Of a stretch of DNA of 64,000 nt, positions 17,757-26,652 are shown piece after piece; position 1 is the first letter of the stretch, and the number at the start of each line of letters is the position of its first letter. Made by a program: the position numbers and the translations under genes. The DNA comes from JAAFHB01 sp963675995 (lineage in GTDB: Bacteria; Bacteroidota; Bacteroidia; Bacteroidales; Prolixibacteraceae): the NCBI GenBank assembly GCA_963675995.2, contig CAXXIY010000001.1, positions 2,108,001 to 2,172,000 of the forward strand. Direction: 5' to 3'. A model generated the notes under the pieces. That model ran no database searches. It had not been told where the DNA came from and saw nothing but the letters and a program-made list of their open reading frames with translations.

Positions 17757-20261
17757 GTGAGCAGATATTTTAGGAGTCATGTTTTATTTAGTGTTGTTCT
17801 TTTATTCGTTTTTCTCCTTCAGCGATCTGCTTTGTGTGCAGATAATAATTGTATTAGTACTCTATCTACTGATTCATCGATTGTAAAGGATCATTTCATT
17901 TGTGTTGTTAATCGCAATAGCGACTTAAAATATGTTGATGGAATTCCGTTTTTTATCAGCAGTTTCTGGAATCCCGGAGAAGGAGATAGTGTTGTCATAA
18001 ATACTCACGAAATAAATGCTTGCAGGCTCTATATTCAAGGAGGACTAAATTCGGTGGATTTATGCCATCCGGGTTGGGGAGGAGGTAAAGGATTTGAAAA
18101 CTTTTTTTTTGGAACCGAAACGGGCCAAATTAAAATTAAATATGCATCCGGAAAGGTGGATATTATCCCTCTGGTGGTGGGCTATACGAGCTGGATAAAT
18201 AACAACTTTAAAATTTCTCCGGAGCCTTTTAAAAGCGATGCGAATATCTCTAAAATGCTAGATAATGTCTTATGTGTAGCTAATGGTCTGCGCGGTTATG
18301 AAAATGATCCGGGGCGCTACTATTTGGTGATTAATCTTCGCAAAGAGAAAGTAGAGGCTATCGAATTACATGATAATGCATCCAAAATCGGTTATTTCAG
18401 AGTCTATGGTCTTAGTTTTGAGGGCAAATCGAATAAAGATTCAATGCAGGATCCGGCGTTTTCTGAAATTAGAGGTCAGGTAACAAGCGATGCGGTCAAA
18501 AGCTGGATTGCAAAACATACGATTGAATCCTCCGATGGATTTCCCACTTCAAGGAAAAAAGCGATTGAGGCGTTAAGGTCCAAGTTCAATACACAGCCAT
18601 CTGATATTAATTACGGGACAATATCGAAATCTAAACCCGGGATAACATCTGCAAATTTTGAAGGTCCTAAAGTGAAGTTTAGTGGTTCACCGACGGCCAG
18701 GATAATGACCAATATCTATTACGAGAATTCACATGAAATGCTTAGTCGGGTAGATGAGGATGGTACAGTTCACGAATCATCAAAGGATGCTGATAATTAT
18801 AATGCTTTGGGAGGTTGGACAGAAGGATTAGCCCCTTTTTATACTGACTCCTATACAAGACTTCGTGCTTTAACCCTTTTGGGCAACATGGGATTTTCAA
18901 AAAAAGTGAATGCGGCAATAGACTATTTCGATAAATGGATGATGTATTTTCCTAAATCATATCCTTCAAATCAACTTGGCGGTAAGCCTGTTCCAGGGCA
19001 TGCAACTGTCATCGCGAATAAACCACATGTTTATTTTGATGTCCTGAGCAAAGTTGGCTGGCCTACGAAATATCAGGTTCATGACTTTGGTAATGGTGAA
19101 AACGATGGTCACGGTATGCTGATGATCAGCCGGTGGCGTGCATGGATTAAACAAGGCAGGACAAAGGAATGGGTTGATAAAAGATGGGACGCAATTAAGG
19201 AAGCCGCAGAATACATCCCGTGGTGTCTTGGTAATCCGGACCTCTCTTTTTCTGCGCATGGATTATTATATAGTGAATCGGAAGGTGGGATGCAGATGGA
19301 AAGTATGTTTTGTGATTTTAATTGTTACATCGGTTTGCTGGGTTATATCGATATGGCCAAGAGCACAGGACGGAAAGAGTGGGAAAAGAGGTGGCAGGAA
19401 ATTGCCGACACCTATTTGAAATCGATGAATGCTTATTATCCGACAACTATTCTGCCTTGGGGAGACGTATGGGATATTCGTAAGACTGCGAGTTGGGAGT
19501 ACTTTCATGCGACACTTGCACCTGTTGTTATGGGAATAGATTATTGGGGTTATGATGTTATGAACAAACTACCTTCGGGGTGGGCCGAAAGAACATTACG
19601 AACCTATAAAATGCAGTTGACACGAAATTCACCCACGGGTGCAGCAACTGCAGGTATTGGTTATGGTCAGGGTTATATTACCGAAGCAGCGCTGCTAACA
19701 GACCATATGAAGGATGCTTCATTAACAACAGACTGGATGGCGAAGATTTGCTTTGCTCCTCACCTTCCGGACTCTTATCGTGTACCTGAAGGGGCTGTAG
19801 TTGAAGGCGATGGTTCCATATGGCGCAGGTGGGGAGATTTAGGTAATCTTTATCAACTTGCCGAGGTTGTCTATACGATTCAAATTATAATTGGTATTGA
19901 AGATATACAGGCAAAACAATTGGTTTTAATGCCAAGAATACCCCTTAGCTGGAAAAAAATTGAAGTAAGTGATTGGCCTGTAAGGACATTCAGTGAAAAT
20001 GCCTCTCAACTTTTCAACATTGCTATGAGTATGGTGAAAAATGGAAGCGGATATACCGTAGTCCTGAAAAGTGAAAAAGTGATTGATAAAGGGAAAATCC
20101 GTGTCGGGCCTTTTAACACTTCAATAAATTCCATAAAAATTAAGTGTAACGGCAAACCTATTCCAGGCAAATTGTTTGAGAGCGGTGACAGCAAATGGGT
20201 TTGGATTGATTTTGGAAATGATCTGTCAAAAAGTTATAAGATGAAGGTACAAGCTCAATAA
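17757..20261 (+). CDS. Large exported six-hairpin glycosidase-like protein
   Basis: An 834-aa chain. The start is a GTG at 17757, chosen because the next residues form the signal peptide (FSVVLLFVFLL ending at 'LCA'). Residues 30-270 are a beta-rich domain. The second half carries helical-barrel blocks such as 'YNALGGWTEGLAPFYTDSYT', 'NGENDGHGMLMISRWRAW' and 'DGSIWRRWGDLGNLYQLAEV'. The repeated helix pairs and Trp-rich loops suggest a glycosidase or lyase of the (alpha/alpha)n toroid class, but I do not recognise the exact family. It follows the preceding glycosidase-like gene by 66 bp and precedes the next by 11 bp, so an operon is likely. Confidence 0.5.
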   Translation: MSRYFRSHVLFSVVLLFVFLLQRSALCADNNCISTLSTDSSIVKDHFICVVNRNSDLKYVDGIPFFISSFWNPGEGDSVVINTHEINACRLYIQGGLNSVDLCHPGWGGGKGFENFFFGTETGQIKIKYASGKVDIIPLVVGYTSWINNNFKISPEPFKSDANISKMLDNVLCVANGLRGYENDPGRYYLVINLRKEKVEAIELHDNASKIGYFRVYGLSFEGKSNKDSMQDPAFSEIRGQVTSDAVKSWIAKHTIESSDGFPTSRKKAIEALRSKFNTQPSDINYGTISKSKPGITSANFEGPKVKFSGSPTARIMTNIYYENSHEMLSRVDEDGTVHESSKDADNYNALGGWTEGLAPFYTDSYTRLRALTLLGNMGFSKKVNAAIDYFDKWMMYFPKSYPSNQLGGKPVPGHATVIANKPHVYFDVLSKVGWPTKYQVHDFGNGENDGHGMLMISRWRAWIKQGRTKEWVDKRWDAIKEAAEYIPWCLGNPDLSFSAHGLLYSESEGGMQMESMFCDFNCYIGLLGYIDMAKSTGRKEWEKRWQEIADTYLKSMNAYYPTTILPWGDVWDIRKTASWEYFHATLAPVVMGIDYWGYDVMNKLPSGWAERTLRTYKMQLTRNSPTGAATAGIGYGQGYITEAALLTDHMKDASLTTDWMAKICFAPHLPDSYRVPEGAVVEGDGSIWRRWGDLGNLYQLAEVVYTIQIIIGIEDIQAKQLVLMPRIPLSWKKIEVSDWPVRTFSENASQLFNIAMSMVKNGSGYTVVLKSEKVIDKGKIRVGPFNTSINSIKIKCNGKPIPGKLFESGDSKWVWIDFGNDLSKSYKMKVQAQ

Positions 20262-20272
20262 AACCATAAAAA

Positions 20273-23200
20273 ATGCAAAATAAAAAAATGAACTCAAATT
20301 GTAAGAGTGGTGGTATACTTTTCGTGATCACTTTGTTTATCATCATTCATAGTTCTTCTGCAATCGCACAAGAACAAAAACAGGTGCTTAATAAACGGAT
20401 GGCTGGGTACCATTTTTCCGTTGTTTTCACAGGTGAAGCGATGCCCAGCTCGGCTGTACTAACATATCCGATAAAAACACCTGATTACCAGAATTATAAT
20501 TTTCTTGTAAAATTTATGCCTTGCCTCTCTGTAGGTGGGAAGATCATTTATCCATCGGCTTTCAAGAATGTCAAAGTGGAAGATTTTCCTGGTGGAGTAG
20601 AGGCCTCATTTACATATGATAACACTAAAATTACCACTCGCATTTCTCCACTTTTGATTGGGAGGGGTGCTAAAACCTGGCAGGGAGCGACGCTTTATGA
20701 TATTCAGACTTCTCCTGCCTGTGAGGTTTTGGTTCTGCTGGGAAAAGGCAATACACTGAATCTTTATTCTGAATTTGCTACATCTTTCATGGTCAGGGAC
20801 AGTGTAATCGCAATAGATAAAATTAAACGTGTTGATGATCATAGCGTTGGCTTTGTTAGTGGGAAGGATGGATTAAATGTAGTTGTAAAGGGTTCGGAAC
20901 CTATTACTATCGGAAAAATCGCTGACAAAGATCTACAAGCTTATGTTCGTTTTGCCAAAGGTTCAGGAAATGTATTGGCTGCTTATTCTGATAATGCTGG
21001 TGATATGAAAACGCTGGGAAAATTAAATGCGGCGATAGAGAGGACCCGGGTAAAAAAATATTATGAGGATTTGTATCAAACTTCCCTCGAAACTCCGGAA
21101 CCAGTTATGAATCTGGCTTTTGCCTCGGCACTCTACAATTTGGAATATAGCTGGTTCGAGCCTTTTGGTTGGGGTGAGTGTCTCCACCATTGGCTGGCCC
21201 TGTGGCACATGCAAGTAGGTGCTGCAGCGGACCTCATTGGCCAGACCGACCGTTCAAGATCATGCATACTTGAACATGCCCATCATTTACTTAAAGATGG
21301 ATCAGTTCCCCAGTTTATGCCCAATAAGGCAACAAAAAAGGACTTTGGCGGATCAAATGCATATTGGGTATGGCAAGTCCGGCATTACCTCAACTATTCT
21401 GGGGATAAGGACTTTGCAAAGCAGATAATTCCTTTTGTGGATAGGGTGATCGATCAAACTTTGAAAGAATACGACAAGGATGGAGATCTTCTTCCCTCTT
21501 GGGGACTTCAGATCGGCAACCAGGAAGACTTCCTGGGTAACCCTTACAATGGTTCGGTCCCTTCGATGGAACTATATAATATGTTCATGACTCGTGCGGA
21601 GCTATCCAGATTTATTGGTGATATGGTTACCGCTTCTCTTTGGTTTAACAAAGCCTCCCTTGTTCACGCAAAGTTGTATAAAGAATTATGGATGAATGAT
21701 CTGGGTAGGTTTGCATATTATAAAGACCCTACCGGAACGATAATGCCCGACGGACAATACCAGACCTATCTTTATCCCATAATTTATGACCTGGTGGATG
21801 AATACGATAAATATTCCGGCCTCCGCCATCTAAGAGACCGTCTCACAGGAGCGAACGGTGCCATATACCTTTCAAATAACTTCCCATGGCATACGTCTGG
21901 AATTTCCAGTACATGGGGAATGCAAAGCGGTGAGGCCCAGCAACCATGGGCTGCTGCTGGCTTATCCAAATCGGGATTAAACAATGAGACTTGGCGCCCG
22001 TTAAAGGCGATGGCTGACTGGGCGCACGATATTAATCACCGGGGGTCGTGGCCAGAAACTGGTCCGGAACCAACTCCAGCCTATTTTACACCACCTGCAG
22101 GATTATACCTGGTGGCGGTAACAGAAGCGCTGTTCGGAATTAATGTACATGCACCAGATGGATATATTGAAATTTCGCCTTCGCTTCCCGACCTTTGGCC
22201 TTTTGCGAAATTAAATCTGCCTGACTTTAAGGTAAATTATACCAGAAAGCAAAACCGTATTGAATATTCGCTGACTTCGTCAAAGGATTTGCCGTTGAAG
22301 ATTAAGTGGCGTCTACCGGTATCCGGTATTAAGAAATGTACCGTAAACAATAAGGATGTCCACTATAAAATTATTCCGGGAGTGAATCATATGGTACTGT
22401 GCTTTGATGTCCCACATGCAGATAATTATAAATTGAGTATTGAATTTGAGCCGGTTAACTACAAAGTTAATGCGCCGCATAGTATTGCTGCCGGAGAGAA
22501 AATGGAAGTTTCAGTGGAAGGAGCTACTATTGAGCAGGTGATAGACAGGTATGGAGTATTGGAAAATATCAGGATTAATTCTGCCTCCTCCTTCTCCTCC
22601 AAAGTCCAGTTGCGTTTAATGGACCCATATAAGTCATTCAATCAACTCGGACAACTTAATTTTTCAACTCGCACCTTTTTTATGGATTGCCGTACTCCGG
22701 AAGGATTACCCTTTATCGCAGCAGTTGATGTGTGCATTTTGCCCGGAATTGAAGCCACTTATACTGGAATTGCAAAGAATACAAACAACGGGAATGCAAT
22801 TCAGATTAAAGTAAGAAATAACACAGGTGAATCTTTCAAAGGAGATGCAGGTATTACAATAGCCAATAACGACTTCCTTATCCCGGTCAGTCTCCCTTCC
22901 CGGTCAGACCAGGTAATTGATATTCCTCTGCCTTCCGGCTCAAAGCTTTCTGCCGGTGATAACATTGCAACATTCACTCTTTCGGGAGAGAATCCGGTAA
23001 ATATACATTTCCCATGGAAAGATGCCACCCATATTCCAAAGTTTGTGCCAATCGAACTACAGACAAAAGACCTGATGGCGGATACCCTATGGAATACCCT
23101 TCGTGTCATGCCCGGATTTCCTCACATTTTTTTTACGTTTACAAACTATGGTTGGCCCAAACCTATGTCGGCGCTTAAAAATGTAACCGAGATTGAGGCA

Positions 23201-23743
23201 GAGCAGATCCCAGGCTTGAAATTCAAAATACCTGGCCGGCAATTTATCCCGGTTTCCCATCTTGCAGGGAAAGTTTCTTATAGACTCGACCTGGGAAAGA
23301 AGAATTATAAAAAACTATATTTACTGGTATTGCCGTTTGTGGATAACCACAATATGTTCTCATCGGTTGCCCGTATAACTGCCTATAACAATAAAGAAAT
23401 TGTATATAATCGGACCTTAAATTACCCCGGCGATGTAGATTATTGGGTTCCAAACAGGAATCCCACCAGCTTCGCCTCTTTCCGTGAACCCAGGCCTGAC
23501 CGTTTCGAACTTTTACCATTGTTGAATCCTGATATGTCAGACTGGAAAGAAGGCAAACCGCCCCTTTTCCCACAGTCCAAATGGTGGTCAACAAGCCTTC
23601 CTGTTGTTACTGAATCATGCCTGATGAACATTATTGAGATCAATCTGACTAAGCCTGGTGAACTCGATTATCTGGTTTTTGAAGTTCTGGGTGTTATGCC
23701 GGCATTTGGTATCGTGGCTGTGACAGCTGAATTGGCAGAGTAA
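20273..23743 (+). CDS. Large exported hydrolase-like protein (DUF4450-type)
   Basis: A 1156-aa protein with a signal peptide (hydrophobic 'FVITLFIII', likely cut after 'SSAIA'). The beginning 'NKRMAGYHFSVVFTGEAMPS' and the N-terminal beta domain resemble Bacteroidota DUF4450 proteins. Residues about 280-680 form a helical toroid with 'GWGECLHHWLALWHMQVGA', 'YDKDGDLLPSWGLQIG' and a late 'RGSWPETGPEP'. The C-terminal 450 residues are beta-sandwich-like. Such multi-domain proteins occur in polysaccharide clusters and are thought to act on glycans; the reaction is unknown. It is the last gene of the 16101-23743 run. Confidence 0.5.
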   Translation: MQNKKMNSNCKSGGILFVITLFIIIHSSSAIAQEQKQVLNKRMAGYHFSVVFTGEAMPSSAVLTYPIKTPDYQNYNFLVKFMPCLSVGGKIIYPSAFKNVKVEDFPGGVEASFTYDNTKITTRISPLLIGRGAKTWQGATLYDIQTSPACEVLVLLGKGNTLNLYSEFATSFMVRDSVIAIDKIKRVDDHSVGFVSGKDGLNVVVKGSEPITIGKIADKDLQAYVRFAKGSGNVLAAYSDNAGDMKTLGKLNAAIERTRVKKYYEDLYQTSLETPEPVMNLAFASALYNLEYSWFEPFGWGECLHHWLALWHMQVGAAADLIGQTDRSRSCILEHAHHLLKDGSVPQFMPNKATKKDFGGSNAYWVWQVRHYLNYSGDKDFAKQIIPFVDRVIDQTLKEYDKDGDLLPSWGLQIGNQEDFLGNPYNGSVPSMELYNMFMTRAELSRFIGDMVTASLWFNKASLVHAKLYKELWMNDLGRFAYYKDPTGTIMPDGQYQTYLYPIIYDLVDEYDKYSGLRHLRDRLTGANGAIYLSNNFPWHTSGISSTWGMQSGEAQQPWAAAGLSKSGLNNETWRPLKAMADWAHDINHRGSWPETGPEPTPAYFTPPAGLYLVAVTEALFGINVHAPDGYIEISPSLPDLWPFAKLNLPDFKVNYTRKQNRIEYSLTSSKDLPLKIKWRLPVSGIKKCTVNNKDVHYKIIPGVNHMVLCFDVPHADNYKLSIEFEPVNYKVNAPHSIAAGEKMEVSVEGATIEQVIDRYGVLENIRINSASSFSSKVQLRLMDPYKSFNQLGQLNFSTRTFFMDCRTPEGLPFIAAVDVCILPGIEATYTGIAKNTNNGNAIQIKVRNNTGESFKGDAGITIANNDFLIPVSLPSRSDQVIDIPLPSGSKLSAGDNIATFTLSGENPVNIHFPWKDATHIPKFVPIELQTKDLMADTLWNTLRVMPGFPHIFFTFTNYGWPKPMSALKNVTEIEAEQIPGLKFKIPGRQFIPVSHLAGKVSYRLDLGKKNYKKLYLLVLPFVDNHNMFSSVARITAYNNKEIVYNRTLNYPGDVDYWVPNRNPTSFASFREPRPDRFELLPLLNPDMSDWKEGKPPLFPQSKWWSTSLPVVTESCLMNIIEINLTKPGELDYLVFEVLGVMPAFGIVAVTAELAE

Positions 23744-24459
23744 CTAATCAGTGATATCATAAGTTATGTCAGAAACTGAATAGATTAAAGAAACCTATGA
23801 ACAAGCTAATGGCATATGATCATATGAAGGAAATGCAAAAAGTAAAATGGAAGCAATAAAGAATGGACTATTGGAGAGACGACATGGTGCAAAAAGCAAT
23901 TCCAATACTAGATTTGTTGTCTGAAAATAACCCCAGGTAGGGTAATAAGAACGGCTCTGGCGGAGCTCAGTGGAATACACTGGGCATCCGTTCAAACCAA
24001 TACTGATAACCTGTTTTCAGCATCGGAGGTTCGTCATCCATTCTATCTCCCCTCCAATGCAATCATTGCTGCAAAACTTTCTCAGGCATTGGGTTGGAGG
24101 AATGCCCGCAACGAAGGATGTATTGAAGGGTTACACATTGGTATACAGGGTGAAATGGGATGTGGAATGCAACCAGATAGAAAGATATAGTCTTGCCAAC
24201 AGACCTTCAGTTTGTAATTTAACCAATGAAGGATCTGTTGTTAATATATAAAATAAAATTAAATGGAAGGGAGGCTGTTCTGCTGTTCAAGCCGGATGCA
24301 TTGACTATTTCAGATCCACCAGCTGTGCCTCAGCTCACTCTTAGTAAATGGAATGATTTTATCTTCATGCAGCACTTAATTGGAAACCATGATGCCTCAG
24401 ATAGACAGGGAATAATAGAAAATTTGTATTTGCACCGATAACTTATCGAGAATTGAGAA
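23744..24459 (+). pseudogene. Probable decayed coding remnants, unidentified
   Basis: This 716-bp gap has no intact gene. One frame is open without a start codon from 23912 to 24190 and reads protein-like ('VIRTALAELSGIHWASVQTN' then 'FYLPSNAIIAAKLSQALGW'). A second frame (24226-24441) reads 'DALTISDPPAVPQLTLSKWN'. Neither was recognised. They look like fragments of one or two older genes that lost their ends by deletion and frameshift. The next gene starts at 24460. Confidence 0.3.
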
Positions 24460-26580
24460 ATGAAAAAAAATGAACTTTTCCTATTTATAGTTTTATTTAT
24501 TCATGTATTCTGCAATGGATCAACTAAAAAGGGTTCAATTGCCAGTTATGTATCCCACCTGACGGTCGATGGTAAAATAGAGAAAATCTTTAACCGCAAG
24601 TGGGCGGAAAATGCATTTTCTCTCAAAATAGCAAGTAACCCTTCAGACCGAATGAATCCCGGGATTCCCTTCTCTTTTGTTTATGGGGGGCATAACTCAT
24701 CAGAGTTTTTGAATAGCTGGGAAAAGCAGGTAAAGGACGAAAAAATAGATGCCACCAAACGCAGACGAACGCTTATACTCTCTGACCCGGAGACCGGGCT
24801 TGAGGTCCGTGCTGTTGCTATAATCTACACAAACACCGCGGGTGTGGATTGGACACTGTATTTCACTAATAATGGTACGAGGGATTCTCCGGTGATCGAA
24901 CAGGTAAAGGCCGTGGATGTAAGTATAAAACTGGGACAGAATCAAAGTCCGCCTGTATTACACCGGATCAAAGGTGGTGACGGGGGTGTTGACGACTGGA
25001 TGCCATTTGATGAAACTATTGGCACTGGACAAAAGAATGAGTTTGCTCCGACAGCCGGACGTTCATCGTTGGGTAATACCCCCTGGTTTAACCTTCAATG
25101 GGATGGTGGCGGAGTAATCACAGCCATCGGTTGGACCGGACAGTGGAAGGCTTCAGTGGAAAACAACAACGGTTTGGGTCGGATTCGGGCAGGGATGCAG
25201 CACCTCCATATCAAACTCCTGCCGGGAGAAACCATACGCAGTCCGCGAATCATGCAGTTATACTGGTTCGGGAATGATGAACTGCGAGCTTACAACCTCT
25301 TTCGCCAGACGATGCTTGCCCATATTGTCCCCCGAATCGACGGGAAACCGATTGCTCCACCAATTGTTCACCTGAGTACCGCTTTTTATGAAATGGATAA
25401 AGGGACAGATGCTGATGTACTGTCTCACCTTTCGGCGATTAAAGGACTTGGTTTCGAGTACTTTTGGATGGATGCCTATTATGGAAAGGACGATTTTCCA
25501 AAAGTAGGGAACTATGTCTTTCCCTTGTTGCGTGGATTCAATCAGAAGCGTTTTCCTAATGGGATTAAACCCATAAGTGATGCCGTTCGGAAAGCCGACC
25601 TGAAATTCCTGATGTGGTTTGAGTATGAGCGTATTTGTGCAGGAACATTGATTGCCAGGGAACACCCCGGGTGGGTAGTCCTGCCACCTGACGGTAGGTG
25701 GGGGATGTTTAATCTGGCGATCCCCGAGGCCCGGGAATACATTTACAAGTACCTCTCAACGTCAATAAGGGAATACGGGATTAGTTGGTTGCGGGTTGAT
25801 AATGCTGTATTTTATGAAAGTTTATGGGCGCAGCTCGACAAAGATTACCCTGACCGGGTTGGGATCTCCGAAATACGGTATATTGAAGGACATTATCGTT
25901 TATGGGATGATTTACTCAAGGAGTTTCCCTATCTGGCCATCGATAATTGTGCTTCGGGTGGTCACCGTGTCGATTTAGAGACCTGTTCCCGCTCAATTCC
26001 GCTTTGGCGTACCGATGGAACAATAGGACCACTGCTGAACAAAAACTATAATCAGGCTGCAATTCAAAATCAGGTAATGACAGCCGGTCTTAGCCGGTAT
26101 GTCCCATTCAGCGCCAGCGGACAGATGGGGTCCACTCCATATCTGTTTCGGAGTGGCTTTAGCGGTGGGATATCCTTTTGTGAGGATGTTCGCCTCAAGG
26201 AATATCCACGCGATCAGCTTAAATCTGCTATCCTGGAGGGAAAGCGCATCCGGAATTACTATTTTGGCAATTTTTACCCCCTGACAAAGGTGACACTTGA
26301 CACCACTGCCTGGTGTGTGACTCAGTACCATAGGACCAAGGAAAATGATGGAATGATCATGGCATTCCGCAGGCCTCAATCTGAACAGTCAGAGTTCAAT
26401 CTTAACAGATTGCGCGAAATTGAACCGAAGGCAAAATACAGGATTACTACGTATCAAGGCTATGAGCTATTGTCAGCCAAAACGATAACCGGCGAAGAAC
26501 TCCTGCATTCAAAGGCTGCAATCCATGACAAACCTGGATCAGTCCTTATTGAGTATAAGAAAGTCAGTGTTAGTTTTTGA
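24460..26580 (+). CDS. Alpha-galactosidase, GH36-like (melibiase family)
   Basis: A 706-aa protein with an N-terminal signal peptide (hydrophobic 'FLFIVLFIHVFCNGS'). It has a beta-rich N-terminal domain (to about 290) and then a TIM barrel. Key GH36 blocks are 'FEYFWMDAYYG', 'MWFEYERI' (W386), 'WLRVDN' with D447 as candidate nucleophile, and 'CASGGHRVDLE' with D505 as candidate acid/base. These correspond to the family KxDxN-type and CxxGxxRxD sites. It would remove alpha-linked galactose or a related sugar from glycans in the periplasm. GH36 also contains alpha-N-acetylgalactosaminidases, which would fit the GH109-like gene 22 kb upstream; that link is only suggestive. Confidence 0.8.
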   Translation: MKKNELFLFIVLFIHVFCNGSTKKGSIASYVSHLTVDGKIEKIFNRKWAENAFSLKIASNPSDRMNPGIPFSFVYGGHNSSEFLNSWEKQVKDEKIDATKRRRTLILSDPETGLEVRAVAIIYTNTAGVDWTLYFTNNGTRDSPVIEQVKAVDVSIKLGQNQSPPVLHRIKGGDGGVDDWMPFDETIGTGQKNEFAPTAGRSSLGNTPWFNLQWDGGGVITAIGWTGQWKASVENNNGLGRIRAGMQHLHIKLLPGETIRSPRIMQLYWFGNDELRAYNLFRQTMLAHIVPRIDGKPIAPPIVHLSTAFYEMDKGTDADVLSHLSAIKGLGFEYFWMDAYYGKDDFPKVGNYVFPLLRGFNQKRFPNGIKPISDAVRKADLKFLMWFEYERICAGTLIAREHPGWVVLPPDGRWGMFNLAIPEAREYIYKYLSTSIREYGISWLRVDNAVFYESLWAQLDKDYPDRVGISEIRYIEGHYRLWDDLLKEFPYLAIDNCASGGHRVDLETCSRSIPLWRTDGTIGPLLNKNYNQAAIQNQVMTAGLSRYVPFSASGQMGSTPYLFRSGFSGGISFCEDVRLKEYPRDQLKSAILEGKRIRNYYFGNFYPLTKVTLDTTAWCVTQYHRTKENDGMIMAFRRPQSEQSEFNLNRLREIEPKAKYRITTYQGYELLSAKTITGEELLHSKAAIHDKPGSVLIEYKKVSVSF

Positions 26581-26652
26581 TTGTACTGAATCTATTTAGT
26601 AATTTTGATTGGCTGACTCATCCCAATTCCACTTTCTGAATAATCTATAATT

